From positions 1-6,709 of the forward strand of contig JAOUOQ010000104.1 in assembly GCA_029880275.1 (NCBI GenBank): a stretch of 6,709 nt of DNA, given 5' to 3'. Shown piece by piece: positions 1 to 6,709 of the stretch. The stretch's first letter is position 1, and every line of letters starts with the position of its first letter. The translations under genes were made by a program, and so were the position numbers. The DNA comes from Candidatus Aminicenantota bacterium. GTDB lineage: Bacteria > Acidobacteriota > B3-B38 > Guanabaribacteriales > B3-B38. The notes under the pieces were generated by a model that had not been told where the DNA came from, searched no databases, and was given only the letters and a program-made list of their open reading frames with translations.

Positions 1-1
1 T

Positions 2-3000
2 GCTGCGAGAGGAAAACCCACCTGGCTGCGGATAGATGAATTTGACCTTACTGATGGCATACTTGACTATAATGACAGGCAATATTCTCTCCAGGGTTCT
101 CTCTCGGGCATAGAGGCTCAGATACGATACTCAGATGCGCAGCAGAAGCATCGGGGAGTAATAAGTTCTCACCAAGGGGAAATCGGTGTTGCCCAATCCA
201 TTCTTCCCATTAGCAATCTCTCCTTGGAATTCAGGTTCGACAGCAGAGAGATAAATCTTGACAGATTTTCCGTTAACACTGCCTCATCCACCTTGGAGGC
301 TTCGGGTTGGCTGCGCAATTACCAGGAGGTTGCTCAATATAATCTCCAGCTGAAAGGCTCTCTGCAGTTGGATGAGCTTCAGCCATGGTTTGATTCGCTG
401 AATAAATATCAAGGACCTGTGGTGCTCAACGCCTCGATGGAAGGGGAGGGGAGTCAATTTAATTTAACTGGCAGCCTCGCCGGGCAGGATATTACCGTCT
501 ACAACATACCCATTGCCGCATTAGATGCCACCATCCGGGGGACAGAGAAGGGTTTCTTTGTCAGCCGTTTTGATACCGATATTGCCGAAGGCAAGGTTGC
601 TGGCGAGCTAAATATGACATTCTCTCCCGCAAAGGAGTATTCGGTTAGCATCGATTGGCATTCCATTGATTTGGCAGCATTAGCCAGGGGCTTTCCTCAA
701 CTTCCCGTTGTCTTTGCTTCTCGCACCGGAGGGAGGCTCAAGGCAAATTGGCAAAATCTGAATATCAATGAAATTGATGCCCGGGGTGATATCACCTTTG
801 ATTCTCAAGGAATCATTCCCCGGGCTAAGGCGGCACAAAATACCCTTGATGGGCATATTGAGTTTGAGGCCTCCCAGGGAACGATCAAAATTCCCCAGAG
901 CCAGCTATCGGTTAATAAAGATTCTTTTAGCTTCTCAGGGAATATAGATAGAGACAGAAACCTGGCGGCACAGTTCCGGCTGAAATCTGAAGACCTGTCG
1001 TCGACCGAGAGGCTTATAACCCGGCTGAAAGAGCGCATTAAAGCTCCCCAGCTTCAAAAAATACCGCCGCTTAATTTGGCAGGGAGATTTTCAGCTTCCG
1101 GGAATATTAGCGGCAGCCTGATGAACCCGGCAGTCACGCTTGACCTGGAAGGAGCCGGGCTGCGATTTCGCCAGTTGTCAATTGATGAGATAAAAGCAGC
1201 ATTATCTTACAAGAAAGAGCGTATAACTATTGCCCGCTTACTGGCGGCATTAGGTGAAGGGCGAATGGAAGCCTCAGGCTATATTTCGTATGACCCACTT
1301 TCTAAGAATTTTGGTGAGCAGGCAGAGCTTAACCTTCGGCTGAACGAGGTGGATATCGGACCGATTGTCCAGTCTCTACCCATTGAGACTGATGCTAAGG
1401 GGATATTTTCGGGCGAGGTGATGTTGTCCGGTAATCTCTTCGACCCCACCATAGATTTTGATGTGGCGCTAAATCAACTTGTGATTAAAGAAGAAGATAT
1501 CGCTCGCATAGAAGCATCCGGCAATTACAAAAATAAATCTCTTATTGTAGACCGCTTGAAGGTAGTGAAAGGTGAAGGAACTGTGGAGGGCAAACTGAGC
1601 TTAGATTTGCCGAGCAAATCCTACTCCACAAGCCTGGTTGGACAAAGGATTGACCTGCAGAGCATCAAATCGTTGAAGCCTGCGAAAAACGGGATCGGTG
1701 GGCAGGGAAATTTATGGCTTGAAGGCAGGGGAACTTTTGACCAGCCGCAGTTTTCTTTAAGGGTATCAGCCGAAAAGCTTCGTGTTTCAAAGGCGGATTT
1801 GCAGAGCTTAGAATTGAATGCTGATTCAGATGGGAAGACCGTTAAATTTGACGCCGTGCTCCCCGAATCGAAGACTAAGCTCGAAGGCAATCTCCAGCTT
1901 AATGAGCCCTTGGTGGTTCAGGGTAAAGTTACCACTACGGATTTGAATATAGGAAGCATCATGAGCTATTTAGAGAGCCAAGCCCCCATCCCTTTCACTA
2001 CCGAGCTGACCTCAACCACCTCTTTTTCCATCCCATTACGGAAAATAGAAGACTCTACCATCACCCTGGGGATGCCAAAAGCGAGGCTTCAATATCAAGA
2101 CCTTACCATGCAAAATAGCGGAGCAATCTCCATCACGCTGGCTAACAGGGAGATTGACATCCAGAGCTTTCATCTTATCGGCTCGGGTACGGAGTTTAAC
2201 ATCTACGGCAAGCTCCCCCTGACAGATGAAAGGGAAGGCAAGATACAAATAGATGGCAGGATAGACCTGAGGTTATTACAGCCATGGATGAAAGATAGTC
2301 CGGTTGCCGGTGATATTTCCCTTACCAGCGAGATAAAAGGGAGCTTAGGGCGACCGCGGTTAAGCGCGGAAGTTGAACTCAAAGAGGCGGCATTGACCGA
2401 CCCAAGAATTCCTTACAGATTGAGCAATATAGCTCTTCACGCCATAGTAGAGGAAGACCTGGTGAGATTAAGAAGCTTTACCGCAAACTTAAATGATGGC
2501 AGCATCTCAGCCTCCGGAAGCTTCTCATTAGCTTCGCTGCCATTCAGGCTGCCGAGCCGGTTATTCCCATCATTGGAAGCCAAGGGGAACGAACTCAAGG
2601 TCACCGTGTCCAATCTGGATATCGGTAGTTTAGCACAATTAATGAACAGTAAATTCGCACAAGGACTTCAAGGAGCAGTTGACGGGGAAATCAATATTGG
2701 AGGAAATTTCAGTCAGATTGACAGGATAGAATTAGAGGGCAAAATCAGCAGATTGCTGTTCTCCCTGTCGGAATTAAGCTTAAAGAATGAAGGTGCCATT
2801 CGTTTTAGCTTAAAAGAGGGCACTCTGCTCCTGAAGGAAGCCCGATTCTCAGGCGAAGGAACATCAATTCGCATAGTCGGACAGATGGGTCTCACCAAAC
2901 AAAGGGAGCTTGATGTTCGGCTGAAGGCGGAGCTGGATAACGCCATTTTAGCGCCGTTTGTAAGCGATATGGTCCCCGGAGGAACCTCCTCTTGGGAGCT

Positions 3001-6000
3001 TTTGCTCACCGGGCCTCTGAATAATCCCGCCATCAATGGAACCGGGGAAATCAAGGATGGCTTTTTCCAGCTCAGCACATTTGCCATAACGGCAAGTAAT
3101 GTGAGAGGGCGCATAGAATTCTCCGAGCATACCATCACCCTCTCATCCCTTCAGGGCGTTATCAACGGAGGTCCATTTAATGTGCAGGGGGATTTACAAT
3201 ATCAGCAATTCAACATCAAATCTGCCGAACTGAAGCTCTCTGCCAACAATGTCCAACTGAATTATCCTGAGGGTTTGCTGAGCCAGTCCAATATCAACAT
3301 GTCATTGGAGGGAAAAGGAAAGAGCTGGCTCTTATCTGGTGAGGTCAAGCTTTTGCAGGCATTATATCGCAAGGATGTCTATCCCGGCTCTCAGCTTATG
3401 AGCGCCATGGTTTCGCGCCGACCACTTACCAGGGGCAGGAGGCCAGAAGCTCTCCAAAATGTAAAATTAGATATAAGATTTTCTACTGTTGGTTCCATCA
3501 TAATAGATAATAATATGGCAAACCTCGAGCTGTACGGCGATTTAAGCATCACCGGGACGGCGCTCCGTCCGATTGTGACCGGTCGTATTTCCATGAGATA
3601 TACTGGAGAGGTAGTATTTGCCGAGCGCAGCTATCAGATAGAGAAAGCGGTAATAGACTTCCTTGGTACCGAGCAGCTCGACCCACATCTGGATATTGTT
3701 GCCCGCACTAAAATGAAGCATAAATATGACGAATTAGATATCCAGCTTGCCCTGTCGGGTCCTCTTTCCAACTTAAACTACTCTCTGAGTTCTTCTCCGC
3801 CGCGCTCTGAGGAGGAGATTGCCTCTTTGCTCATCACCGGACACGGTTTAGATGAGGTCAAAAGCGAAACTGCGAACATTATTGGCGAGCAAATGCTCTT
3901 TTATTTTGCCAGCCCTATTGCTTCTCCTCTGACCAAACAGTTACAAAAGGTGCTGGGGATTGAGGAAGTGACCATTGAACCTATTAACATTGCCACCGAG
4001 GAGGACCCCGGCGCCCGCTTTACCTTCACCAAGCGGATGTCTGATGATGTTTCCGTTACCTACTCTGTAGATGTGAGTAATAGCCAACAGCAGACCTGGC
4101 TGCTGGATTACAATCTTGGCCGCAATTTTTCCATCAGGTCTTTTCGTAAGGATGATGGGAGCTATGGCTCAAGCTTCAGACATCGGTTTACTTTCGGCTC
4201 CCGCAAACCCAGCTTGCCCAAAACAGTCGAACAGCCAAGAGTTCAGCAGTTCATAAAGGGGGCTGAGATTGAAGGTGATTTGCTCCTTCCTCGACAAAGC
4301 GTAATAAAAAAAATAAAGCCGCTTAAGGTGGGCTCTCCTTTTGACTATGGCAAGCTTCGCACTGTTATCGAAAATCTAATTGCCTTCTATAAAAGCACAG
4401 GTTACCTCAATGCGGTCATCACTCCGACAATAAAATATGAAAATGATGGGGATGTCTATATCGTCATTAGTATTTTGCCTCAGAAACCGGTATCTATACT
4501 ATACGAAGGCGACCCTATCCCTAAGAAGCTCAAAAAGAACATCGTGAGTTCCTGGGATGGGAGACTTTTTGAAGATACCGCGCTGATGGAATCCGAGAAG
4601 CTAATTCTTAATCACCTGCGCAGCAAAGGATTTTATGACGCAGATGTCAGAGCTGAGAAAAAGGATGAAACAAATAGAACCAAATTTATCTTTTATATAA
4701 GTAAAGGTCATCAATATCGGATCCGCAAATTTACAGTAATGGGTAATAAATTCATAGATTCAAAGACTATTGAAAAAGCAATCAAAAGGCTTCCTGTCTC
4801 CAAAGATTGGGGCTTATGGGTTCTCATCTATGATTTCGAGCCAGCGAGAAGAGCCATCGAAATTCTTTACGAGGATAACGGATTTCTGAGAGCAGCGGTG
4901 AGCTCTCCCCGGATTGAGGTAGATTCAGAGCAGAATTTTGTGGATATCGGTCTGACCATCGACGAAGGTCCGCAGAGTCTGATACATTCTGTTGAGTTCA
5001 ATGGTAATACCGTCTTCACCAATGAAGAGCTCATAAAGGGCTTAAAATTAGTTAAAGGTAGTATATTCCATCCCTCTCTTTTAACAGACGAGAGAAACCA
5101 TCTATTTAATCTCTATAGAACCAACGGCTATCAGGAGGTTGAGATAGCGGTTGAAGTTGTTTCTTATCCTGATAGCCCAAATGTCGAAATCTTATATCAC
5201 CTAAAAGAGGTAGTGCAGCATTATATTGCAGAAATACAGATTGTGGGTAATAAGCGAACCCCGGATTATATGATTCTAAGGGAGCTAAAGCTCAAGAAGG
5301 GCGATGTCCTAACTCTGGCAAACTTATCCCTGAGCCAAAAGAGATTATACGATATGGGGATATTTGAATCCGTCCATGTATATTCTCAGCCCCTGGCAGA
5401 AGAAATAGGCCAGGATAGAGTAATTGTTGAAATCCGGGAGAAAGCCAATTTCGCTGTAACCTATGGGTTGCGTTATAACTCTGAGCTGAAACTGGAAGGG
5501 TTCGGTGAGCTGGGCATCTATAATATCTTTGGCCGGGCAAGGAATGGGGTGGTGTATTACAAGCAGAATGAACTGGAGAAAGACCTGAGATTCTCCTTGA
5601 AAGAACCCTATCTATTCGGGAAAAGACTCAATACGATTTATTCTTTTTATTATAAAGAGATGTTAAAAACCACTTTCGTCATCGATGAAATCGGATTAAG
5701 TGTTCAACAGCAACACCAATTACCACATCACTTTTCCATCTCCTATCTATACAGCCTTCATAAGATTCATACCTATGAATTGGAGCCTGTGGGTTCCTTC
5801 CCTTTCGATATTTCTCTGTTTCTCTCGAAGCTGTCCACCTTCCTGGTTCGTGATACCAGGGATAGAAAAATGGATTCTCAGCGGGGGTCTTTCTTCTCTG
5901 TCAGCTTCACCTACTCCCCGGAATTTTTGGGCTCAGACCTCACCTTTATAAGTATGTTCGGTCAGGTCTCCTTCTACCAGCCTCTGTTCTCAAATGTTGT

Positions 6001-6415
6001 TTGGGCTTCTAACTATCGGGTTGGCTTAGCGGATGCTTTCGACCAAGTTTTGATTCCCAGCGAAAGGTTTTTTACCGGCGGAGGAAATTCTATTAGAGGC
6101 TTTGAGCGCGATATGGTCGGACCACTAAATCCTTATGATCAAACTGCAGAAGGGGGGGAAGCCCTGTTTATTATGAACCAGGAGCTGAGGTTCCCCATCC
6201 ATAAGTGGCTGCGGGGAGTGGCATTTTATGATATGGGGAATGTGTACAGCAGCCTCAGCGATTTCAACCCATTTGATGCCAGACACAGCATTGGGTTTGG
6301 ACTGCGGCTGGACACCCGCTTTAGCCTCATCAGATTGGATTACGGGATCAATCTCTTCCCCCACCCGGGAGAGCCGAGAGGAGTATTCTTCTTCAGCATC
6401 GGGCAGGCGTTCTAA
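2..6415 (+). CDS. TamB-BamA fusion protein (AsmA/TamB bridge + 5 POTRA + Omp85 barrel), 5' partial
   Basis: Seen: one frame without stops from base 2 to TAA 6413-6415 (2,137 codons in view); the start is upstream. Counting the first full codon as residue 1, residues 1-978 are AsmA/TamB-like beta repeats, 979-1399 the TamB C-terminal domain, 1400-1417 a linker, 1418-1816 five POTRA domains and 1817-2137 an Omp85 barrel with the IRGF lid motif and a terminal Phe. Known: TamB is an inner-membrane-anchored periplasmic bridge that docks on the POTRA domains of TamA or BamA and takes part in outer-membrane protein assembly and phospholipid transport; BamA/TamA insert beta-barrel proteins. Inferred: this protein does both jobs in one chain from inner to outer membrane. 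E. coli TamB is ~1,260 residues and BamA ~810, so the length fits two full-size partners joined. The TTG at 224 is not the start, because the 74 upstream codons are open and continue the same fold. No internal signal peptide is seen. The main alternative is an ancestral adjacent gene pair that lost its stop. Domain calls are strong; exact substrate is unknown. Confidence 0.95.
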   Translation, partial: AARGKPTWLRIDEFDLTDGILDYNDRQYSLQGSLSGIEAQIRYSDAQQKHRGVISSHQGEIGVAQSILPISNLSLEFRFDSREINLDRFSVNTASSTLEASGWLRNYQEVAQYNLQLKGSLQLDELQPWFDSLNKYQGPVVLNASMEGEGSQFNLTGSLAGQDITVYNIPIAALDATIRGTEKGFFVSRFDTDIAEGKVAGELNMTFSPAKEYSVSIDWHSIDLAALARGFPQLPVVFASRTGGRLKANWQNLNINEIDARGDITFDSQGIIPRAKAAQNTLDGHIEFEASQGTIKIPQSQLSVNKDSFSFSGNIDRDRNLAAQFRLKSEDLSSTERLITRLKERIKAPQLQKIPPLNLAGRFSASGNISGSLMNPAVTLDLEGAGLRFRQLSIDEIKAALSYKKERITIARLLAALGEGRMEASGYISYDPLSKNFGEQAELNLRLNEVDIGPIVQSLPIETDAKGIFSGEVMLSGNLFDPTIDFDVALNQLVIKEEDIARIEASGNYKNKSLIVDRLKVVKGEGTVEGKLSLDLPSKSYSTSLVGQRIDLQSIKSLKPAKNGIGGQGNLWLEGRGTFDQPQFSLRVSAEKLRVSKADLQSLELNADSDGKTVKFDAVLPESKTKLEGNLQLNEPLVVQGKVTTTDLNIGSIMSYLESQAPIPFTTELTSTTSFSIPLRKIEDSTITLGMPKARLQYQDLTMQNSGAISITLANREIDIQSFHLIGSGTEFNIYGKLPLTDEREGKIQIDGRIDLRLLQPWMKDSPVAGDISLTSEIKGSLGRPRLSAEVELKEAALTDPRIPYRLSNIALHAIVEEDLVRLRSFTANLNDGSISASGSFSLASLPFRLPSRLFPSLEAKGNELKVTVSNLDIGSLAQLMNSKFAQGLQGAVDGEINIGGNFSQIDRIELEGKISRLLFSLSELSLKNEGAIRFSLKEGTLLLKEARFSGEGTSIRIVGQMGLTKQRELDVRLKAELDNAILAPFVSDMVPGGTSSWELLLTGPLNNPAINGTGEIKDGFFQLSTFAITASNVRGRIEFSEHTITLSSLQGVINGGPFNVQGDLQYQQFNIKSAELKLSANNVQLNYPEGLLSQSNINMSLEGKGKSWLLSGEVKLLQALYRKDVYPGSQLMSAMVSRRPLTRGRRPEALQNVKLDIRFSTVGSIIIDNNMANLELYGDLSITGTALRPIVTGRISMRYTGEVVFAERSYQIEKAVIDFLGTEQLDPHLDIVARTKMKHKYDELDIQLALSGPLSNLNYSLSSSPPRSEEEIASLLITGHGLDEVKSETANIIGEQMLFYFASPIASPLTKQLQKVLGIEEVTIEPINIATEEDPGARFTFTKRMSDDVSVTYSVDVSNSQQQTWLLDYNLGRNFSIRSFRKDDGSYGSSFRHRFTFGSRKPSLPKTVEQPRVQQFIKGAEIEGDLLLPRQSVIKKIKPLKVGSPFDYGKLRTVIENLIAFYKSTGYLNAVITPTIKYENDGDVYIVISILPQKPVSILYEGDPIPKKLKKNIVSSWDGRLFEDTALMESEKLILNHLRSKGFYDADVRAEKKDETNRTKFIFYISKGHQYRIRKFTVMGNKFIDSKTIEKAIKRLPVSKDWGLWVLIYDFEPARRAIEILYEDNGFLRAAVSSPRIEVDSEQNFVDIGLTIDEGPQSLIHSVEFNGNTVFTNEELIKGLKLVKGSIFHPSLLTDERNHLFNLYRTNGYQEVEIAVEVVSYPDSPNVEILYHLKEVVQHYIAEIQIVGNKRTPDYMILRELKLKKGDVLTLANLSLSQKRLYDMGIFESVHVYSQPLAEEIGQDRVIVEIREKANFAVTYGLRYNSELKLEGFGELGIYNIFGRARNGVVYYKQNELEKDLRFSLKEPYLFGKRLNTIYSFYYKEMLKTTFVIDEIGLSVQQQHQLPHHFSISYLYSLHKIHTYELEPVGSFPFDISLFLSKLSTFLVRDTRDRKMDSQRGSFFSVSFTYSPEFLGSDLTFISMFGQVSFYQPLFSNVVWASNYRVGLADAFDQVLIPSERFFTGGGNSIRGFERDMVGPLNPYDQTAEGGEALFIMNQELRFPIHKWLRGVAFYDMGNVYSSLSDFNPFDARHSIGFGLRLDTRFSLIRLDYGINLFPHPGEPRGVFFFSIGQAF
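362..3262 (+). repeat. Protein-level ~100-residue AsmA/TamB repeat units (about ten)
   Basis: The TamB half is built of recurring units anchored by a short hydrophobic-Asp-hydrophobic motif, for example LQLDELQPWF (362-391), VDIGPIVQSL (1349-1378), IDLRLLQPWM (2261-2290), LDIGSLAQLM (2615-2644) and LDNAILAPFV (2933-2962). The Asp, or Asn in one unit, is encoded at 371, 668, 992, 1352, 1652, 1946, 2264, 2618 and 2936, a spacing of 98 to 120 codons. A weaker tenth unit sits near 3248. In many units a Gly-x-Leu/Phe-x-x-Pro element follows, such as GSLMNP (1112), GNLFDP (1430), GTFDQP (1730), GSLGRP (2339) and GPLNNP (3011). These alternating-strand units are typical of the TamB/AsmA-like family, whose members form a long U-shaped beta channel with a greasy groove. 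The DNA itself is not repetitive, so this is an ancient divergent protein repeat. Confidence 0.75.
2936..4198 (+). other. TamB C-terminal domain (DUF490, TamB family)
   Basis: Residues 979-1399 of the visible protein carry the family's most conserved block. Near the end of the domain are a strand pair reading GEVVFAERSYQIEKAVIDF (about 3605-3661), then LDPHLDIVARTK, then SGPLSN (3755-3772), SSSPPRSEEEIASLLITG (3788-3841) and a final strand pair ending HRFTFG (4181-4198). In known TamB proteins this region contacts the POTRA domains of the Omp85 partner, apparently by strand pairing. Here it sits directly before the POTRA array of the same chain. Elsewhere a TamB protein would stop at about 4198; here the frame continues. 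The upstream boundary is approximate because repeat units grade into the domain. Confidence 0.92.
4199..4252 (+). other. Fusion linker between TamB and POTRA modules
   Basis: Eighteen residues (S-R-K-P-S-L-P-K-T-V-E-Q-P-R-V-Q-Q-F) join the last TamB strand to the first POTRA strand. They include three prolines and four basic residues, and suggest an extended, flexible tether. There is no hydrophobic stretch, no signal peptide or lipobox, no in-frame ATG, and no start codon with a ribosome site that would make a separate secreted BamA. The nearest in-frame ATGs are at 4037, inside the last TamB strands, and near 4587, inside POTRA 2; neither would give a complete exported product. The barrel therefore depends on the upstream export signal of the fused chain. 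Confidence 0.75.
4253..5449 (+). other. Five POTRA domains (BamA-type array)
   Basis: Five consecutive POTRA domains are visible: P1 4253-4489 (79 residues), P2 4490-4714 (75), P3 4715-4975 (87), P4 4976-5218 (81) and P5 5219-5449 (77). Each has the strand-helix-helix-strand-strand pattern. P3-P5 open with a clear GN turn (VMGNKF, FNGNTVF, IVGNKRTP), P1 and P2 with the variants IEGD and YEGD; in P1-P4 the second helix ends in a GY or GF turn (STGYLNA, SKGFYDA, DNGFLRA, TNGYQEV), in P5 in DMGIFESV. P3 carries a longer loop with two Trp (codons 4808 and 4817), in the same place as the Trp-containing loop of BamA POTRA 3. P5 has the classic last-POTRA signature with ILREL, KKGD and MGIFESV. BamA has five POTRA domains and TamA three, so this half is BamA-like. 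P2 is the most divergent. Confidence 0.88.
5450..6412 (+). other. Omp85/BamA C-terminal beta-barrel
   Basis: The final 321 residues form alternating hydrophobic strands of a 16-strand Omp85 barrel. Family landmarks in order are the first strand after P5 (FAVTYGLRYN), the DTRD element (5852-5863) followed by a Gly at 5885, the FFTGGGNSIRGF lid-loop motif (6068-6103) with invariant-type Arg-Gly-Phe at 6095-6103, the next-to-last strands GFGLRLDTRFSLIRLDYG, and the last strand FFFSIGQAF ending in Phe at 6410. The RGF loop packs inside the barrel in this family, and the terminal aromatic strand is the recognition signal for barrel insertion. At 321 residues it is shorter than the E. coli BamA barrel (~390), implying short extracellular loops. 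The usual Pro after DTRD is Ser here (MDSQRG). No key motif is missing, so the barrel looks functional. Confidence 0.92.
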
Positions 6416-6473
6416 TGGGCTAATATTTATCCCAATTACCTGAAGCAGCCCCCCTTGTCAGGAATTCAAGAGA
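6416..6473. other. Convergent intergenic gap, no clear terminator
   Basis: Fifty-eight bases separate the two convergent stop codons. The gap holds a run of six C (6449-6454) and two poor inverted repeats: CCTGA (6439-6443) with TCAGG (6458-6462) around a 14-base loop, and CTTG (6454-6457) with CAAG (6467-6470) around a 9-base loop. Neither has a long GC-rich stem, and only a short AT stretch (6473-6480) follows the second one on the plus strand. No Rho-independent terminator can be called for either gene. Confidence 0.6.
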
Positions 6474-6709
6474 TTATTTTCGGATGGCATTCAGCAGATT
6501 TCTCACCTGCTCAGCTTCCGGGGCTTCGGGAGCCAGGGCTATGAACCTATCAAAATGGACGATGGTTAAATCGGGTCGCTTCACCTGGTAGTAGGCAAGA
6601 CCAATCTGATAATGGGCATAAGCGTGATTGGGGTCTATCTCCAGGCATTTATTGAAAGACTCTATGGCGGCAGGGGTGTTTTTCTGATAGCCGAAGATAA
6701 TACCTTTTT
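6474..6709 (-). CDS. Tetratricopeptide-repeat protein, C-terminal end (5' partial)
   Basis: On the minus strand an open frame enters from the right edge and ends at TAA (complement of 6474-6476), giving 77 complete C-terminal residues. It reads as TPR helices: AIESFNKCLEIDPNHAYAHY, then QIGLAYYQVKRPDLTIVHFD and RFIALAPEAPEAEQV, ending LLNAIRK. The small-residue and Pro positions of the 34-residue TPR repeat are plain (Leu-Glu-Ile-Asp-Pro-Asn followed by Ala-Tyr-Ala-His-Tyr; Ala-Leu-Ala-Pro-Glu-Ala-Pro-Glu-Ala). TPR proteins are protein-interaction scaffolds; the partner and location cannot be told from this fragment. It is transcribed towards the fusion gene, so the two do not share an operon. 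Start, signal peptide and total repeat number lie outside the window. The frame is too short to have been called by length alone but the repeat pattern is clear. Confidence 0.88.
   Translation of the reverse strand, partial: KGIIFGYQKNTPAAIESFNKCLEIDPNHAYAHYQIGLAYYQVKRPDLTIVHFDRFIALAPEAPEAEQVRNLLNAIRK

Noticed and set aside
224..226. TTG as the start codon of the large gene
   Set aside because: The 74 codons upstream to base 2 are open in the same frame and encode the same kind of AsmA/TamB strands; there is no ribosome binding site at a sensible distance. The gene begins outside the window.
2713..3138. Minus-strand open frame of 141 codons
   Set aside because: It lies wholly opposite well-conserved TamB coding sequence, has no recognisable domain and a Ser/Pro-rich low-complexity composition expected of an antisense shadow. 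Shorter antisense frames elsewhere were rejected for the same reason.
4037..4260. A separate bamA gene starting inside the large frame
   Set aside because: The in-frame ATG at 4037 lies within the last TamB strands, has no good ribosome site and is not followed by a signal peptide. No other start before POTRA 1 would give an exported protein.
5450..6412. Two-partner secretion transporter (TpsB/FhaC type) barrel
   Set aside because: TpsB proteins have two POTRA domains and an N-terminal plug helix; here there are five POTRA domains and BamA-type final strands.
6228..6443. Short plus-strand frame running past the end of the fusion gene
   Set aside because: It overlaps the last conserved barrel strands in another frame and shows no domain or ribosome site; the barrel frame is clearly the real one.
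6439..6480. Intrinsic terminator in the convergent gap
   Set aside because: Possible stems are only 4-5 base pairs with 9-14 base loops, without a strong GC stem or a proper T run for either strand.

Overview
The window is almost entirely one very large plus-strand reading frame. It is open from the left edge and ends at a TAA at 6413-6415, giving 2,137 codons in view. Its protein joins two machines that are normally separate. The first ~1,400 residues are an AsmA/TamB-type periplasmic protein ending in a clear TamB C-terminal domain. The last ~720 residues are a complete BamA/Omp85 outer-membrane module of five POTRA domains and a C-terminal beta-barrel. Frame and composition are continuous across the join, which is a proline-containing linker of ~18 residues. 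The true N-terminus, where TamB proteins carry a signal anchor, lies upstream of the window.

Layout: 2-~2935, AsmA/TamB beta-strand repeats with a visible period of about 100 residues. 2936-4198, TamB C-terminal (DUF490) domain. 4199-4252, linker. 4253-5449, five POTRA domains. 5450-6412, Omp85 barrel ending in a phenylalanine. 6416-6473, a 58-base convergent intergenic gap with no convincing terminator. 6474-6709, minus strand, the C-terminal end of a tetratricopeptide-repeat protein that runs off the right edge.

How it may work: TamB proteins are anchored in the inner membrane and reach across the periplasm to the POTRA domains of an Omp85 partner (TamA, or BamA in lineages without TamA). 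They support outer-membrane protein assembly and phospholipid traffic. Here bridge and barrel are one chain, so the interaction is covalent and 1:1. If the N-terminal anchor exists and is not cleaved, one molecule would be embedded in both membranes. That is an inference, since the N-terminus is out of view.

Organism: a diderm (Gram-negative) bacterium, because the barrel, POTRA array and TamB domain all need an outer membrane. Base composition looks mid-range by eye. The sequence style (TamB beside a five-POTRA BamA, TPR protein nearby) recalls Acidobacteriota/Aminicenantes-like or other uncultured lineages, but I cannot assign a taxon with confidence. No RNA genes, CRISPR arrays, mobile elements or promoters were recognised.
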